A stretch of DNA of 64,000 nucleotides from Alphaproteobacteria bacterium (GTDB taxonomy: Bacteria; Pseudomonadota; Alphaproteobacteria; Sphingomonadales; Sphingomonadaceae). Positions within the stretch are counted from its first letter, which is position 1, and every line of letters begins with the position of its first letter. The notes under the pieces are model-generated. The model did not search any database. It had not been told where the DNA came from and saw only the letters and a program-made list of their open reading frames with translations. Below are positions 43,608-53,142 of the stretch, in pieces. The DNA lies in contig JAGWWF010000014.1 in assembly GCA_018970445.1 (NCBI GenBank), positions 28,143 to 92,142 of the forward strand, in the 5' to 3' direction. The translations under genes and the position numbers were made by a program.

Positions 43608-44038
43608 GCCCCGCCACCGCGCCGCCGCCACCAGAGCGCCAGAAATGCCAGATAAGCCAGCGCCTGGATGCCGAGCACGAGCAGGATGCCGGCTGCAAAT
43701 GTGCCATGTTCGCGCAGGGTGGCTGGCCAATGCAGGCCAGCGGCGGTGACAAACGCCCACTGGGCCAGGCCAGCCCCGATCACGATCCCGGCAAATCCGC
43801 CCCACAGCCAGGCCCATTGGGCGCCGGCCAGCCACATTTCATCCATGCGGGGCCCCAACCGGCAGGCCCAGAGCCCGGCCGCAAGCAGCAGCAGCGCCAG
43901 CCCGATCGCGGTGACAGCCGGCGGCAACAGGCGACCCCCGGCCTGGAGACCGACGCCAAGGCCGAAACCGAGCAGCACCAGCGGCCACAGATCGGAGGGA
44001 CCAAAAAATCGACGGCGGCGCTCGACTGACTTTGTCAT
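43604..44038 (-). CDS. Multi-spanning membrane protein, first gene of the XRE operon
   Basis: 144 residues with about four membrane helices (for example SDLWPLVLLGFGLGVGLQAG, AVTAIGLALLLLAAGLWACR, WAWLWGGFAGIVIGAGLAQW and FAAGILLVLGIQALAYLAFL). The N-terminus is basic (TKSVERRRRFF) and the C-terminus is Arg-rich. I do not recognise a family; small regulators of this XRE class commonly co-occur with such membrane proteins. The ATG at 44038 has a GGGAGGC ribosome binding site. Its stop overlaps the XRE ATG. Confidence 0.75.
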   Translation of the reverse strand: MTKSVERRRRFFGPSDLWPLVLLGFGLGVGLQAGGRLLPPAVTAIGLALLLLAAGLWACRLGPRMDEMWLAGAQWAWLWGGFAGIVIGAGLAQWAFVTAAGLHWPATLREHGTFAAGILLVLGIQALAYLAFLALWWRRRGGGA

Positions 44039-44050
44039 GTCTGCCTCCCA

Positions 44051-44102
44051 AAAAGTAAGGTATACATGACATCGAGTCGGCTAAAAGTCAAGCAAACATG
44101 AC
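44051..44102 (-). promoter_or_regulatory. Tandem 20-bp direct repeats upstream of the XRE operon
   Basis: Two copies, AAAAGTAAGGTATACATGAC (44051-44070) and AAAAGTCAAGCAAACATGAC (44083-44102), match at 16 of 20 positions. Their centres are 32 bp apart, about three helical turns, placing them on one DNA face. They lie 12-64 bp upstream of the operon's ATG (44038), where an autoregulator's operators would be. A further ATGACA-like element overlaps the start codon. Confidence 0.6.
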
Positions 44103-44165
44103 TTCGCCAGCAGCCGCGTGCGGCTGCTGGCGATCAGGATCGGGGCAGCGCTCCAGCGCGGCCGT

Positions 44166-44849
44166 TCAATGATAGCGGCGCAGCAGGCCGGCGAGCTTGC
44201 CCTGGATGCGCACCTGATCGGGGCGATAGCGTTGCGGCTGGTGGGCGCTGTTGGCCGGATCAAGGCGGATCAGGCCCTTTTCGTGGCGCAGATATTTCAG
44301 CGTGGCATCCTCCCCGTTGATCAGCGCCACCACGATGTCGCCATCGCGCGCCGTGTCGCATTTGCGGATCAGGGCATAATCGCCATCGTGAATGCCGGCT
44401 TCGATCATCGAATCCCCTGATACTTCCAGCGCATAATGATCGCCGGGACCAAGCAGGGCGGCCGGGACCGAGAGCGACTGGTCGCTTTCCAGTGCCTCCA
44501 CCGGCAGGCCGGCGGCGATGCGGCCGTGCAGCGGCACGGTGATGGTGTCGTTCGCGGCCAGCATGGCAACGGCGGGTGGGGCCTGGGCCGGGCGGCTGGC
44601 AACCAGGGTCAGTGCCGGCTTTTCGGGTTTGAGCGCATCGGGCAGGCGCAGCACTTCCAGCGCGCGGGCCCGATTGGGCAGGCGGCGGATGAAGGCGCGT
44701 TCTTCCAGCGCGTTGATCAGCCGGTGCACGCCGGATTTTGATTTCAGCCTCAGCGCGTCCTTCATTTCTTCGAAGGATGGTGACACGCCATCGGACTTCA
44801 GGCGATCATCAATGAAGACAAGCAGTTCCTGCTGTTTCTTGGTGAGCAT
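44166..44849 (-). CDS. lexA: SOS repressor LexA
   Basis: 227 residues. The winged-HTH DNA-binding domain ([20 protein letters not shown], then [20 protein letters not shown]) has the alphaproteobacterial form. The self-cleavage site is Ala113-Gly114 (RIAAGLP). The catalytic dyad is Ser147 (GDSM) and Lys185 (ATLKYL). The ATG at 44849 was chosen over an ORF extension to 44894. A LexA box lies just upstream, so the gene should repress itself. It is the last gene of a leftward run from trpG. Confidence 0.96.
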   Translation of the reverse strand: MLTKKQQELLVFIDDRLKSDGVSPSFEEMKDALRLKSKSGVHRLINALEERAFIRRLPNRARALEVLRLPDALKPEKPALTLVASRPAQAPPAVAMLAANDTITVPLHGRIAAGLPVEALESDQSLSVPAALLGPGDHYALEVSGDSMIEAGIHDGDYALIRKCDTARDGDIVVALINGEDATLKYLRHEKGLIRLDPANSAHQPQRYRPDQVRIQGKLAGLLRRYH

Positions 44850-44877
44850 GGCAGCGTCCTCCCACTCCGGCTGAACG

Positions 44878-44892
44878 GAACATGGGAAGAAC
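44878..44892 (-). promoter_or_regulatory. LexA box of lexA
   Basis: On the minus strand the sequence reads GTTC-TTCCCAT-GTTC, a perfect GTTC-N7-GTTC direct repeat, the alphaproteobacterial LexA operator. It lies 29 bp upstream of the lexA ATG and 2 bp from the moeA stop. A further GAAC half-element is at about 44910. Confidence 0.85.
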
Positions 44893-44894
44893 AT

Positions 44895-46094
44895 CTAGAA
44901 AACATATTGGAACATGTCAAGCGCGATGCAATCCACCATCTCGCCTGCCGCCGCCGCCGGCGCATGCGGCGGCCGGATGATCAGGAGCTCGGCCTTGGCG
45001 AGCAGGGAGAGCAGCGCACTGTCTTGCGCGGCAAAGGCCAGCGCGCCTGCCGGCGTGCGCCGGGCGCGCAGATGATCGCGGCGCGGGCCATTGGCGGGCA
45101 GCGGATCGGCCAGCGGCACGCGCTGCACGGGCAGATCATGGCCGCGGCCGGCCAGGCGTGCCACCAGCGGCACCGCAAACAGCAGGGCGGTGACAAAGGC
45201 CGAAACCGGATTGCCGGGCAGGCCCAGCACGCGGGTGCCATTCAGCGTGCCGGCCAGCAGCGGCTTGCCGGGCCGCAGCGCGATCTTCCAGAAATCCAGA
45301 CCTGCGCCCAGATCGCGCAGCACCGGCACCACCAGATCATGATCCCCCACCGAGGCACCGCCGATGGTGAGGATGAGATCGGCATCGGCAGCGGTGAGCG
45401 CGGCGGCCAGCGCGGCGCGATCATCGCGGATCAGGCCCGGATCGTGCACCACGGCCCCGGCGCCGCGCAGCAGGGCGGCCAGCATGGCGGGATTGGACGA
45501 TACAATCTGGCCGGGGCCGGGCATGGTGCCGGGCGGCACAAGTTCGTCGCCGGTGGCGATCAGGGTGACACGCGGGCGGCGCACCACCGGCAATTCGCCG
45601 TGCCCGGCGGCGGCGGCAAGGCCCAGATGCGGCGGCAACAGCCGGGTGCCGGCAGCGATCAGGGCTGCGCCGGCGGCAAAATCCTGGCCGGCGGCGCGGA
45701 TGTGCGCGCCGATGCGCGGCGGGCCTGTCCCGGCCAGGCGGGCGCTGTTGCCATCGCGCGCCACCTCTTCCTGCACCACGATCACATCGGCGCCTGCGGG
45801 CAGCGGCGCGCCGGTGAAGATGCGCACGGCCTCGCCTTTCCCCACATGGCCGGGCCAGCCATGGCCGGCGGCGCTTTCGCCCACCACCTGCCATGGCTGG
45901 TGGCGATCGGCCCAGCGGATGGCATAACCGTCCATCGCGGCGGCAGCGAAGGGCGGCTGGGTAAGGCGGGCGGCCAGATCGGCGGCCAGCACGCGGCCGG
46001 CGCAATCATCGAGCGGCAGCAGCTGCGCGGGCAGGGCGGTGACACCGTCGAGCAGCCGCGCCAGCGCGGTTTCGAACGGCAACAGGCCGTTCAT
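44895..46094 (-). CDS. moeA: Molybdopterin molybdenumtransferase MoeA
   Basis: 399 residues, the usual MoeA length. It contains [13 protein letters not shown] near residue 54, the MoCF stretch [37 protein letters not shown], and the substrate-binding [15 protein letters not shown]. It inserts molybdate into adenylylated molybdopterin. The ATG overlaps the moaC stop (ATGA). The stop is adjacent to the LexA box of lexA. Confidence 0.94.
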   Translation of the reverse strand: MNGLLPFETALARLLDGVTALPAQLLPLDDCAGRVLAADLAARLTQPPFAAAAMDGYAIRWADRHQPWQVVGESAAGHGWPGHVGKGEAVRIFTGAPLPAGADVIVVQEEVARDGNSARLAGTGPPRIGAHIRAAGQDFAAGAALIAAGTRLLPPHLGLAAAAGHGELPVVRRPRVTLIATGDELVPPGTMPGPGQIVSSNPAMLAALLRGAGAVVHDPGLIRDDRAALAAALTAADADLILTIGGASVGDHDLVVPVLRDLGAGLDFWKIALRPGKPLLAGTLNGTRVLGLPGNPVSAFVTALLFAVPLVARLAGRGHDLPVQRVPLADPLPANGPRRDHLRARRTPAGALAFAAQDSALLSLLAKAELLIIRPPHAPAAAAGEMVDCIALDMFQYVF

Positions 46095-46561
46095 GGTGCG
46101 GTGAAATCGCCCGACCGCCCGCCGCGCTTGCGCAGCAGGCGGATGCCGTCGATGCGCATCGTGCGGTCCAGCGCCTTGGCCATGTCGTAGACGGTGAGCA
46201 GGGCGGCCGAAACGGCGGTCAGCGCCTCCATCTCCACGCCGGTGCCATGGGTGGTGACCACGGTGGCGGTGGCGCGGATCAGGCCGGTTTCGATGGCCAG
46301 ATCCACCGCCACGGCATCTATGGGCAGCGGGTGGCACAGCGGGATCAGATCGGCGGTGCGCTTGGCCGCCATGATGCCGGCGATGCGGGCGGTGGCGAGC
46401 ACGTCGCCCTTCTTCACGGCCTGGGCGGCGATGGCGGCCAGCGCTTCGGGCCCGACATGGATGACGCCTTCGGCCACGGCTTCGCGGCGGGTGGCGGGCT
46501 TGGCGCTGATGTCCACCATGCGGGCCGCGCCGCTGGCATCCAGATGGGTCAGCCCGCTCAT
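46091..46561 (-). CDS. moaC: Cyclic pyranopterin monophosphate synthase MoaC
   Basis: 156 residues, full length. Diagnostic stretches are [20 protein letters not shown], the active-site [37 protein letters not shown] and [14 protein letters not shown]. It completes the conversion of GTP to cyclic pyranopterin phosphate after MoaA. It overlaps trpC upstream and moeA downstream, so molybdenum cofactor genes are translationally coupled to tryptophan genes. Confidence 0.96.
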   Translation of the reverse strand: MSGLTHLDASGAARMVDISAKPATRREAVAEGVIHVGPEALAAIAAQAVKKGDVLATARIAGIMAAKRTADLIPLCHPLPIDAVAVDLAIETGLIRATATVVTTHGTGVEMEALTAVSAALLTVYDMAKALDRTMRIDGIRLLRKRGGRSGDFTAP

Positions 46562-47349
46562 ACCGCCAGGCCCAGCAGGGTGCGGGTGGCGGCGGCCACA
46601 TCGGCGTGGCGCATCAGGCTTTCGCCCACCAGGAAGGTACGGATGCCGACCCCGGCCAGCGCGGCAAGATCGGCGTGGGCAGACAGGCCGGATTCGGCGA
46701 CCAGCGTGCGGCCCGGCGTAACGGCAAGATCGAAGCTGGTCTGGAGGCTCACCTCCAGCGTTTTCAGATTGCGGTTGTTGATGCCGAGCAGCGGGGTTTT
46801 CAGCCTGAGCGCGCGGTCGCGTTCGGCAGCGTCATGCACCTCGATCAGCACGTCCATGCCCCAGGCCATGGCGACCGCTTCCAGCTCGGCGGCCTGGGCA
46901 TCGGACAGGGCGGCCATGATCAGCAGGATGGCATCGGCCCCCAGCGCGCGGGCTTCGACCACCTGATAGGGATCGACGATGAAATCCTTGCGGATGACAG
47001 GCAGGGTGCAGGCGGCGCGGGCCTGCACCAGATCGGCATCGGCGCCCAGGAACCAGCGATCTTCGGTGAGGACGGACAGGCAGGCGGCACCGCCCTGTTC
47101 ATAGGCGCGGGCCAGTGCAGCGGGATCGAAATCGGCGCGGATCAGGCCCCTGGACGGGCTGGCCTTCTTGCATTCGGCAATCAGGGCGTGGCAGCCGCTG
47201 GCATGGGCAGCGTGAATGGCGGCGATGAAGCCACGCGGGCGCCCGGCGGCGCGGGCGGCGGCCTCCACCACGGCCAGCGGGGTGGCGGCGGTGCGCGTGG
47301 CATAGATGTCGCGCTTGTGGGCGACGATGGTGGCAAGCGTGTCGGTCAT
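46558..47349 (-). CDS. trpC: Indole-3-glycerol phosphate synthase
   Basis: 263 residues, monofunctional (no TrpF fusion). The TIM-barrel motifs are [57 protein letters not shown] and [13 protein letters not shown]. It closes the indole ring from CdRP in tryptophan synthesis. Its ATG overlaps the trpD stop and its stop overlaps the moaC start. Confidence 0.97.
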   Translation of the reverse strand: MTDTLATIVAHKRDIYATRTAATPLAVVEAAARAAGRPRGFIAAIHAAHASGCHALIAECKKASPSRGLIRADFDPAALARAYEQGGAACLSVLTEDRWFLGADADLVQARAACTLPVIRKDFIVDPYQVVEARALGADAILLIMAALSDAQAAELEAVAMAWGMDVLIEVHDAAERDRALRLKTPLLGINNRNLKTLEVSLQTSFDLAVTPGRTLVAESGLSAHADLAALAGVGIRTFLVGESLMRHADVAAATRTLLGLAV

Positions 47350-48329
47350 CGAAAGGCGATCCAGCGGGCAAGAAGATCGGCCGCAGCGCCACTGTCGATG
47401 GCGGCGGCGGCCTGCGCCACGCCCTGCGGCAGCGCCAGGTCGGGCTGCACCACACGCAGCGCGGCGGCGGCATTGAGCAGCACCATGTCGCGATAGGCAT
47501 CGGCCTGGCCGGCCAGCAGGGCCGTGAGCCGGGCGGCGTTGTAATCCGGGCTGCCGCCCGCCAGTGCCGTGTGCGGGTGGCGCGGCAGACCTGCGGCTTC
47601 CGGCGTGATGGTTTCGGCCGTCAGGGTGCCGCCGACCAGTGCCATGGCGGTGGTTTCGCCGGAAATCGCCACCTCGTCAAAGCCTTGCCCGTGCACCACC
47701 AGCGCGGCGCGGCTGCCCAGCTGTTGCAGCGCCTGCGCCATCAGCGCCACCGGCTGGGGGGCGAACACGCCCAGCAACTGCTGATCGACGCCGGCCGGAT
47801 TGCACAAGGGCCCCAGCAGGTTGAAGATGGTGCGGCGGCCAAGCGCCTTGCGCACCGGCGCCACGCGCGCCATGGCCGGGTGGTGGCGGGCGGCGTGCAG
47901 GAAGGTTATGCCAACCTGATCGAGGCAGGGGCCCAGCCGATCCATTGGCAGTTCGGGCACGCCCAGCACCATCAGCACGTCGGCCGCGCCGGATGTGGAG
48001 GAGGCGGCGCGGTTGCCATGCTTGGCCAGCTTTACCCCGCAGGCCGCGACCACCAGCGACACGGCGGTGGAGATGTTGAGGCTGTGCATGCCATCGCCGC
48101 CGGTGCCGCAGACATCCAGCGCATCGGTGGCGCGGAACGGCTGGATGGCCCGCGCCCGCAGCGCCTGGGCGGCGGCCACGACCTCGGTTGCCGTCTCGCC
48201 GCGATCGGCCAGTGACGCGAGGAAGCCGGCCAGCGCATCGTCGGCCACCTTGCCATCGAAGATCGCGGCAAAGGCATCGGCGGCCGCGCCGGCATCCAGC
48301 GGGGCGGCGGGATCGGGCAGGGTGATCAT
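47346..48329 (-). CDS. trpD: Anthranilate phosphoribosyltransferase
   Basis: 327 residues, normal length. The PRPP site is [20 protein letters not shown], followed by [19 protein letters not shown] and [16 protein letters not shown]. It attaches phosphoribosyl to anthranilate. The ATG at 48329 overlaps the trpG stop; upstream extension of the frame is antisense to nothing useful and was dropped. Confidence 0.96.
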   Translation of the reverse strand: MITLPDPAAPLDAGAAADAFAAIFDGKVADDALAGFLASLADRGETATEVVAAAQALRARAIQPFRATDALDVCGTGGDGMHSLNISTAVSLVVAACGVKLAKHGNRAASSTSGAADVLMVLGVPELPMDRLGPCLDQVGITFLHAARHHPAMARVAPVRKALGRRTIFNLLGPLCNPAGVDQQLLGVFAPQPVALMAQALQQLGSRAALVVHGQGFDEVAISGETTAMALVGGTLTAETITPEAAGLPRHPHTALAGGSPDYNAARLTALLAGQADAYRDMVLLNAAAALRVVQPDLALPQGVAQAAAAIDSGAAADLLARWIAFR

Positions 48330-48928
48330 GCCGCCGCCAGCCGCCGCGGTTTCAACCCGGCCAGCGCCATGAAATTGGCCAGCAGCTGGTGGCCATGCTG
48401 GGTGGCGATGCTTTCGGGGTGGAATTGCACGCCGTGCAGCGGCAGCGCGCGGTGGTGCAGCCCCATGATCAGGCCATCGGGGCTGTGGGCGTTGACCACC
48501 AGTTCGGAGGGCAGGCCGGCTTCCCGCACGATCAGGCTGTGATAGCGGGTTGCCTCGAACGGGCTGGGCAGAGCGGCGAACACGCCGGTGCCGCCGTGGC
48601 TGATCGCGCTCACCTTGCCGTGCATCACCTGGGGCGCGCGTTCGACAATGCCGCCAAAGGCCTGGCCCAGCGCCTGATGGCCCAGGCACACGCCAAACAG
48701 CGGTGTGCGGGTTTCGGCAGCGGCGGCGATCAGCGACAGGCAGATGCCGGCCTCGTTCGGGGTGCACGGGCCGGGAGACAGCAGAATGGCCGCCGGGTTC
48801 ATCTCCATCGCTTGCCTGGTGGTGAGCGCATCGTTGCGCACCACGGTCGTCTCTGCCCCCAGCTCGGCCAGATAATGGACGAGGTTGAAGGTGAAGCTGT
48901 CATAATTGTCGATGACGAGGATGGTCAT
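48326..48928 (-). CDS. trpG: Anthranilate/aminodeoxychorismate synthase glutaminase subunit
   Basis: 200 residues. A class I glutamine amidotransferase: ILVIDNYDSFTFNLVHYLAE at the N-terminus, LLSPGPCTPNEAG, the nucleophile in FGVCLGHQALGQAFGG, and the His-x-Glu in VQFHPESIATQHG. It supplies ammonia to TrpE and may also serve PabB. The ATG at 48928 is the conserved start. Upstream is a toxin-antitoxin pair on the opposite strand, which separates it from trpE. Confidence 0.95.
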   Translation of the reverse strand: MTILVIDNYDSFTFNLVHYLAELGAETTVVRNDALTTRQAMEMNPAAILLSPGPCTPNEAGICLSLIAAAAETRTPLFGVCLGHQALGQAFGGIVERAPQVMHGKVSAISHGGTGVFAALPSPFEATRYHSLIVREAGLPSELVVNAHSPDGLIMGLHHRALPLHGVQFHPESIATQHGHQLLANFMALAGLKPRRLAAA

Positions 48929-49027
48929 GGTCAGGGGTGTAGCGGCTTTGCCGGCGGGCGTCATCTGCTTGTGGTGGCGTCACGGCGGATTTCGTGCTAC
49001 GCAAAGCGGTATCGATCAAGGATTTGC

Positions 49028-49246
49028 ATGATGACGACGGTGACCATCTCGCCAAAGTTTCAGGTGGTCATCCCCAAGGACGTTCGCAACGCCCTGCGCC
49101 TGAAACCGGGCCAGAAGCTGCACGTGATGGCCAGCGGCGGAAGCATTTCCTTCGTTCCCGCTGTGGATGCCGCCGCGCTGCGCGGAATCAGCCGCGATCT
49201 GCCCAACGATTTCGTGCGCGAAAAACGGGATCGTGAGATTGGCTGA
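49028..49246 (+). CDS. AbrB/MazE-type antitoxin
   Basis: 72 residues. The swapped-hairpin AbrB domain is TVTISPKFQVVIPKDVRNAL followed by RLKPGQKLHVMASGG. A flexible C-terminal tail (DLPNDFVREKRDREIG) would wrap the toxin. The ATG at 49028 has AAGGA 5 bases upstream, and an in-frame ATG follows at 49031. The PIN-domain toxin gene overlaps its 3' end, the usual order for VapB-VapC pairs. Confidence 0.88.
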   Translation: MMTTVTISPKFQVVIPKDVRNALRLKPGQKLHVMASGGSISFVPAVDAAALRGISRDLPNDFVREKRDREIG

Positions 49247-49631
49247 AGCGGGACTGGTCGTCGCCGACAGCAGCGTCTGGCTGGCCTGGTTGACCGACGC
49301 GGCTGGAGCCGATCGCTTTGCCGGGCTGTTTGCCGCCTCGCGCGAACGATTGCTTGTGCCTTCGATTGCCATTTACGAAGTCCATCGCTGGTACCTGGCG
49401 CATGACCGGACAAACGATGCACGACTGGTTTCAGGGGTCATGGCGGCCTTGCCCGTCATTGCGCTTGATGCCAGCCTGGCAGCAACGGCCGCCGGACTGG
49501 CCAAACGCCATCGTCTTGCCATGGCCGATGCGATCATGCTGGCCAGCGCCTATGGCCACCAGGCCGAATTGTGGACGCAGGACAATGATTTTGCCCGCTT
49601 GCCCGGCGTTCGCCTGTTTGAACGGCTTTAA
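49233..49631 (+). CDS. PIN-domain toxin (VapC-like ribonuclease)
   Basis: 132 residues from the GTG at 49233 (TTG at 49239 is an alternative). It overlaps the antitoxin by up to 14 bp. The PIN-domain acidic residues are visible in VVADSSVWLAWL, IYEVHRWYL, AMADAIMLASAYG and TQDNDFARLPG. VapC-type toxins cut specific tRNAs or rRNA loops when the antitoxin is degraded. Target and activity are unknown. The gene ends 3 bp before the stop of the oppositely oriented trpE. Confidence 0.85.
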   Translation: MRLAEAGLVVADSSVWLAWLTDAAGADRFAGLFAASRERLLVPSIAIYEVHRWYLAHDRTNDARLVSGVMAALPVIALDASLAATAAGLAKRHRLAMADAIMLASAYGHQAELWTQDNDFARLPGVRLFERL

Positions 49632-49634
49632 CCG

Positions 49635-51158
49635 CTATTGCCCGAACCCGGCTTCGCCGGCTGCCGCAATCGCTTCGCGCGCGGCTGCCATCAGCGCCCC
49701 GGCCTTGGCCTCGCATTCGCGCTGTTCATAATCGGCCACGCTGTCGGCCACGATGCCGGCGCCCGCCTGCACGTGCATCACGCCATCCTTCACCACCGCG
49801 GTGCGCAGCACGATGCAGCTGTCCATGTCGCCATTGGGGCTGAAATAGCCGACACCGCCGGCATAGGGCCCGCGCGCTTCGCCTTCCAGTTCGGCGATGA
49901 TCTGCATGGCGCGCACCTTGGGCGCCCCCGATACGGTGCCGGCCGGAAAGCCGGCCAGAAAGGCCGCCACCGCATCCACGCCATCGGCCAGCCGCCCCTG
50001 CACGTTCGAGACGATGTGCATGACATGGCTGTAGAATTCGACGAAGAACTTGTCGGTCACCTGCACCGTGCCGGGCACCGACACGCGCGCGGTATCGTGG
50101 CGGCCCAGATCCAGCAGCATCAGATGTTCGGAGAGTTCCTTGGGATCGGCCAGCAGGCTGATCCGATTGGCGGCGTCTTCGGCGGCGTCGCGGCCGCGCG
50201 GGCGGGTGCCGGCAATGGGCCGGATCGTCACGGCCCCATCGCGGGCCCGCACCAGGATTTCCGGACTTGAGCCGACCAGCGCAAAGCCGGGCAGATCAAG
50301 GAAATAGAGGAAGGGCGACGGGTTGATGCGCCGCAAGGCCCGATACAGCGCAAAGGCCGGCAGCGGAAAATCGACCGAGAAGCGCTGGGACAGCACGACC
50401 TGGAAGATATCACCGGCCAGGATGTAATCGCGGGCGCGATTGACCATGGCGGCATAGCGGGCCTGATCCGTGTGGTGGCGCGGCGGGGCCGCCGGCAGAT
50501 CGGCGGGCGGGCGCGGCGCCAGCGGCAGCGCCTGGGCCAGCTTGCGCTCCGCCTCGGCGATGCGATCGGCGGCGGCGGTATAGGCAGTATCAGGATCAGG
50601 GGCGTCAAAGATCGGCGCGACGATGAACAATTCATCCTTCAGCCGGTCGAACACCAGCAGCAAGGTGGGGCGGACGAACACCATGTCGGGCAGGCCCAGC
50701 GCCGAGGGGCCGGCATCGGGCACGCTGGGTTCGACCAGCCGCACCGTTTCATAGCCCATGTAACCCACCAGACAGGCCAGCGCCGCGGGCAGTTCGGGTG
50801 GCACCTCGGCGCGGGCTTCGGCGACCAGCGCGCGCAGATTGGCCAGCGTGTCGCCGGGCATGGCGGTGAAGGCATCGCGATCAGTCTGCCAGTGGCGGTT
50901 GATCTGGCTGCTGTTGCCGTGCGCGCGCCAGACCAGATCGGGATCCAGCCCCAGCAGCGAATGGCGGCCGCGCACCTGGCCGCCTTCCACCGATTCCAGC
51001 AGGAACGCGCCAGAGCCTTCGCTGCCCAGCTTGAGCATGGCCGAAACCGGCGTTTCGGTATCGGCAACGATGCGTGTCCACAGCAATTGCGCCCGGCCGG
51101 CGGCCAGCGCGGCCACCGCCGTGGCGCGATCGGGCGCGATGCGGGTGGCTGCGGCCAT
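49635..51158 (-). CDS. trpE: Anthranilate synthase component I
   Basis: 507 residues, full length. Chorismate-binding motifs include LGLDPDLVWRAH, FQVVLSQRFSVDFPLPAFAL, SSPEILVRARDGAVTIRPIA and AGTVSGAPKVRAMQIIAELE. It makes anthranilate with TrpG, with feedback control by tryptophan likely via the N-terminal LLESVEGG motif. It starts 2 bp after ppiD in the same direction. The TA pair on the other strand lies between it and trpG, so the operon is broken up. Confidence 0.95.
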   Translation of the reverse strand: MAAATRIAPDRATAVAALAAGRAQLLWTRIVADTETPVSAMLKLGSEGSGAFLLESVEGGQVRGRHSLLGLDPDLVWRAHGNSSQINRHWQTDRDAFTAMPGDTLANLRALVAEARAEVPPELPAALACLVGYMGYETVRLVEPSVPDAGPSALGLPDMVFVRPTLLLVFDRLKDELFIVAPIFDAPDPDTAYTAAADRIAEAERKLAQALPLAPRPPADLPAAPPRHHTDQARYAAMVNRARDYILAGDIFQVVLSQRFSVDFPLPAFALYRALRRINPSPFLYFLDLPGFALVGSSPEILVRARDGAVTIRPIAGTRPRGRDAAEDAANRISLLADPKELSEHLMLLDLGRHDTARVSVPGTVQVTDKFFVEFYSHVMHIVSNVQGRLADGVDAVAAFLAGFPAGTVSGAPKVRAMQIIAELEGEARGPYAGGVGYFSPNGDMDSCIVLRTAVVKDGVMHVQAGAGIVADSVADYEQRECEAKAGALMAAAREAIAAAGEAGFGQ

Positions 51159-51160
51159 GG

Positions 51161-53053
51161 TTATTGCGCGCCTTCGCCGGTCAGGCGCTGGCGCAGGGCG
51201 CGGATGGCGGCATCGTTGCGATCGGTCTTCACCGCCGCCATGCTGGCCTTGGCCAGACCTTCGGCCATTTCGGCGGGCAGGGCCGCGCCCAGTTCGCGGC
51301 GCGTCTGTTCGATCAGGGTGGGCACGCTGCGCGGATCGCCCGGCACGATGCGATCGACATGCACGATGGCCCAGCCGCCGGGCACGCCGATCACCTGCGT
51401 GCTGCCCGGCGCGCCGTTCAGGAAGGCGCGGGCGGCTTCGGGCACGTCCTGCGCGTTGGCCAGATCGATGCGGCGGGCCACCAGCGGACGGGGGGAGGGC
51501 AGCCCGGCATCGGCCAGCGCCTTGGGGAACACGGTGCCCTTTTTGATGGCGGCGGCCACGGCATCGGCCCTGGCGCGGGCGGCCTTCATCGCCTTGTCCT
51601 GCGTGGCGCCGGCCATGGCCAGCGGCATTACTTCCTTCAGGGGCGGCGGCGCGGCCGGCAGCACGGTGCCGGTTTCCATCACCACCAGCCTGCCGCCGCC
51701 CAGATCCTCCACCACAGGGCCATCGGCGCCTTCGTGGCGGAAGGCGCGGGCGGCGATGGTGGCCAGATCACCGCTCAAGGGCGGCTGGCCAGCGGCGATG
51801 CCCTTGTCCGTCACCGGGGCCTGGGTGTTGATCGTCAGCTTCAGTTCCCTGGCGATGTCGGCAAAGCTCTTGCCCGCCTCCACGCCATCTTCGATGCCGT
51901 TCACCACATCGGCCAGCGCATCGCGGCCCAGTTTCTGCTTCACATCGGCTTCCACGGCGGCACGGGCCTGCGCCAGCGTCTTGCCGGCGCTGCCCAGGCT
52001 GGCAATCCGCACCACGTGCCAGCCCAGCGAGGATTTGATCGGCGCGCTGATGCCGCCGGCGGGCAGGGCAAAGGCGGCCTTGGCCACTTCGGCGCTGGTG
52101 GCCTTGGCAAAGGCGGCCTGTGTCTGGCTGCCCAGCGCGATATCGGCCGCGCCAAAGCCGGCGATGGCCTGCGCGGCGGCGGCAAAGCCCTGTTTGGCGG
52201 CAGCGGCGGCCAGTGCCCTGGCCCTGGCTTCATCGGGCAGCACCACCTGTTCCAGCACGCGGGTGGGCGATGCGCCATATTTTGCAGGATCGGCGGCAAA
52301 GGCATCGGCAATCTGCTTGTCGGTCACGTTCACGCCGGCGGCAATGGCGGCACCATCGATCAGGGCATAACGGAAACCCCGGCGTTCGGGGATGGTGAAG
52401 CGCGCGGCATTGGCCTTGAACCAGGCTTCCGCCTCGGCCTGGCTGGCCTGGCCCACGGGCGCGGCGGGCACCAGGCTCACGCCGCCTTCGTGGCGATCCA
52501 CCAGCAGCCGGGCATAAAGTTCCGCCACGCCATCGGGCACGGCCAGCGCGGCGGTGATCGGCTTGATCAGCTGTTCGCGCAGCAGATCGCCCTTCAGCGA
52601 CTGGCGGAAGCGCCGATCGGTCAGGCCCTGCTGGGCCAGCAGCCGTTCATAGGTGCCGGCATCGAACTTGCCACCGCTCTGGAAGGCGGGGATGCCCACG
52701 ATCACCTGATCGGCGGCTTCATCGGAAGCGCCCAGCCCGGCGGCGCTGGCCATTTCTTCCATCGCGGCCTGGCCCACCAGCTGGTTGGCGATCAATTCCA
52801 CCAGGCCTTCGCGCGCCGCCATTGCCTGGGTCACGGCGGGATCGCGCTGGCGCAGTTCGCGCACCTGGCGATCCAGTGCGTCGAGCAGTTCGGGTTCGGT
52901 GACGGTGCGTTTGCCCACCCTGGCCACCGCGCTGCCCGGCGCACTGCCGCCCAGCGGATCGTTCACGCCGGTGATGGCAAAGGCCACCAGGATAAGGCCG
53001 AACAGCACGAGCACGGGCCAGCTGGTGAGATAGCGGCGAAAGAAACTGATCAT
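51161..53053 (-). CDS. ppiD: Periplasmic peptidyl-prolyl isomerase/chaperone PpiD-like
   Basis: 630 residues. An N-terminal membrane anchor (TSWPVLVLFGLILVAFAITG) is followed by a SurA-N-like helical domain (LDALDRQVRELRQRDPAVTQ). A parvulin-like domain around residues 250-370 has LPAGGISAPIKSSLGWHVVR, and a long C-terminal region follows. It assists folding of proteins emerging from SecYEG on the periplasmic side. Divergent from tpiA across 89 bp. Confidence 0.9.
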   Translation of the reverse strand: MISFFRRYLTSWPVLVLFGLILVAFAITGVNDPLGGSAPGSAVARVGKRTVTEPELLDALDRQVRELRQRDPAVTQAMAAREGLVELIANQLVGQAAMEEMASAAGLGASDEAADQVIVGIPAFQSGGKFDAGTYERLLAQQGLTDRRFRQSLKGDLLREQLIKPITAALAVPDGVAELYARLLVDRHEGGVSLVPAAPVGQASQAEAEAWFKANAARFTIPERRGFRYALIDGAAIAAGVNVTDKQIADAFAADPAKYGASPTRVLEQVVLPDEARARALAAAAAKQGFAAAAQAIAGFGAADIALGSQTQAAFAKATSAEVAKAAFALPAGGISAPIKSSLGWHVVRIASLGSAGKTLAQARAAVEADVKQKLGRDALADVVNGIEDGVEAGKSFADIARELKLTINTQAPVTDKGIAAGQPPLSGDLATIAARAFRHEGADGPVVEDLGGGRLVVMETGTVLPAAPPPLKEVMPLAMAGATQDKAMKAARARADAVAAAIKKGTVFPKALADAGLPSPRPLVARRIDLANAQDVPEAARAFLNGAPGSTQVIGVPGGWAIVHVDRIVPGDPRSVPTLIEQTRRELGAALPAEMAEGLAKASMAAVKTDRNDAAIRALRQRLTGEGAQ

Positions 53054-53142
53054 CGAAAATCCGTAATGGCAGGAAACGCGACGCTTGTAACGGCGCACAC
53101 CGCTTGCCACAAGCATCGCCAACGCATTCACCGGAGACCCGC

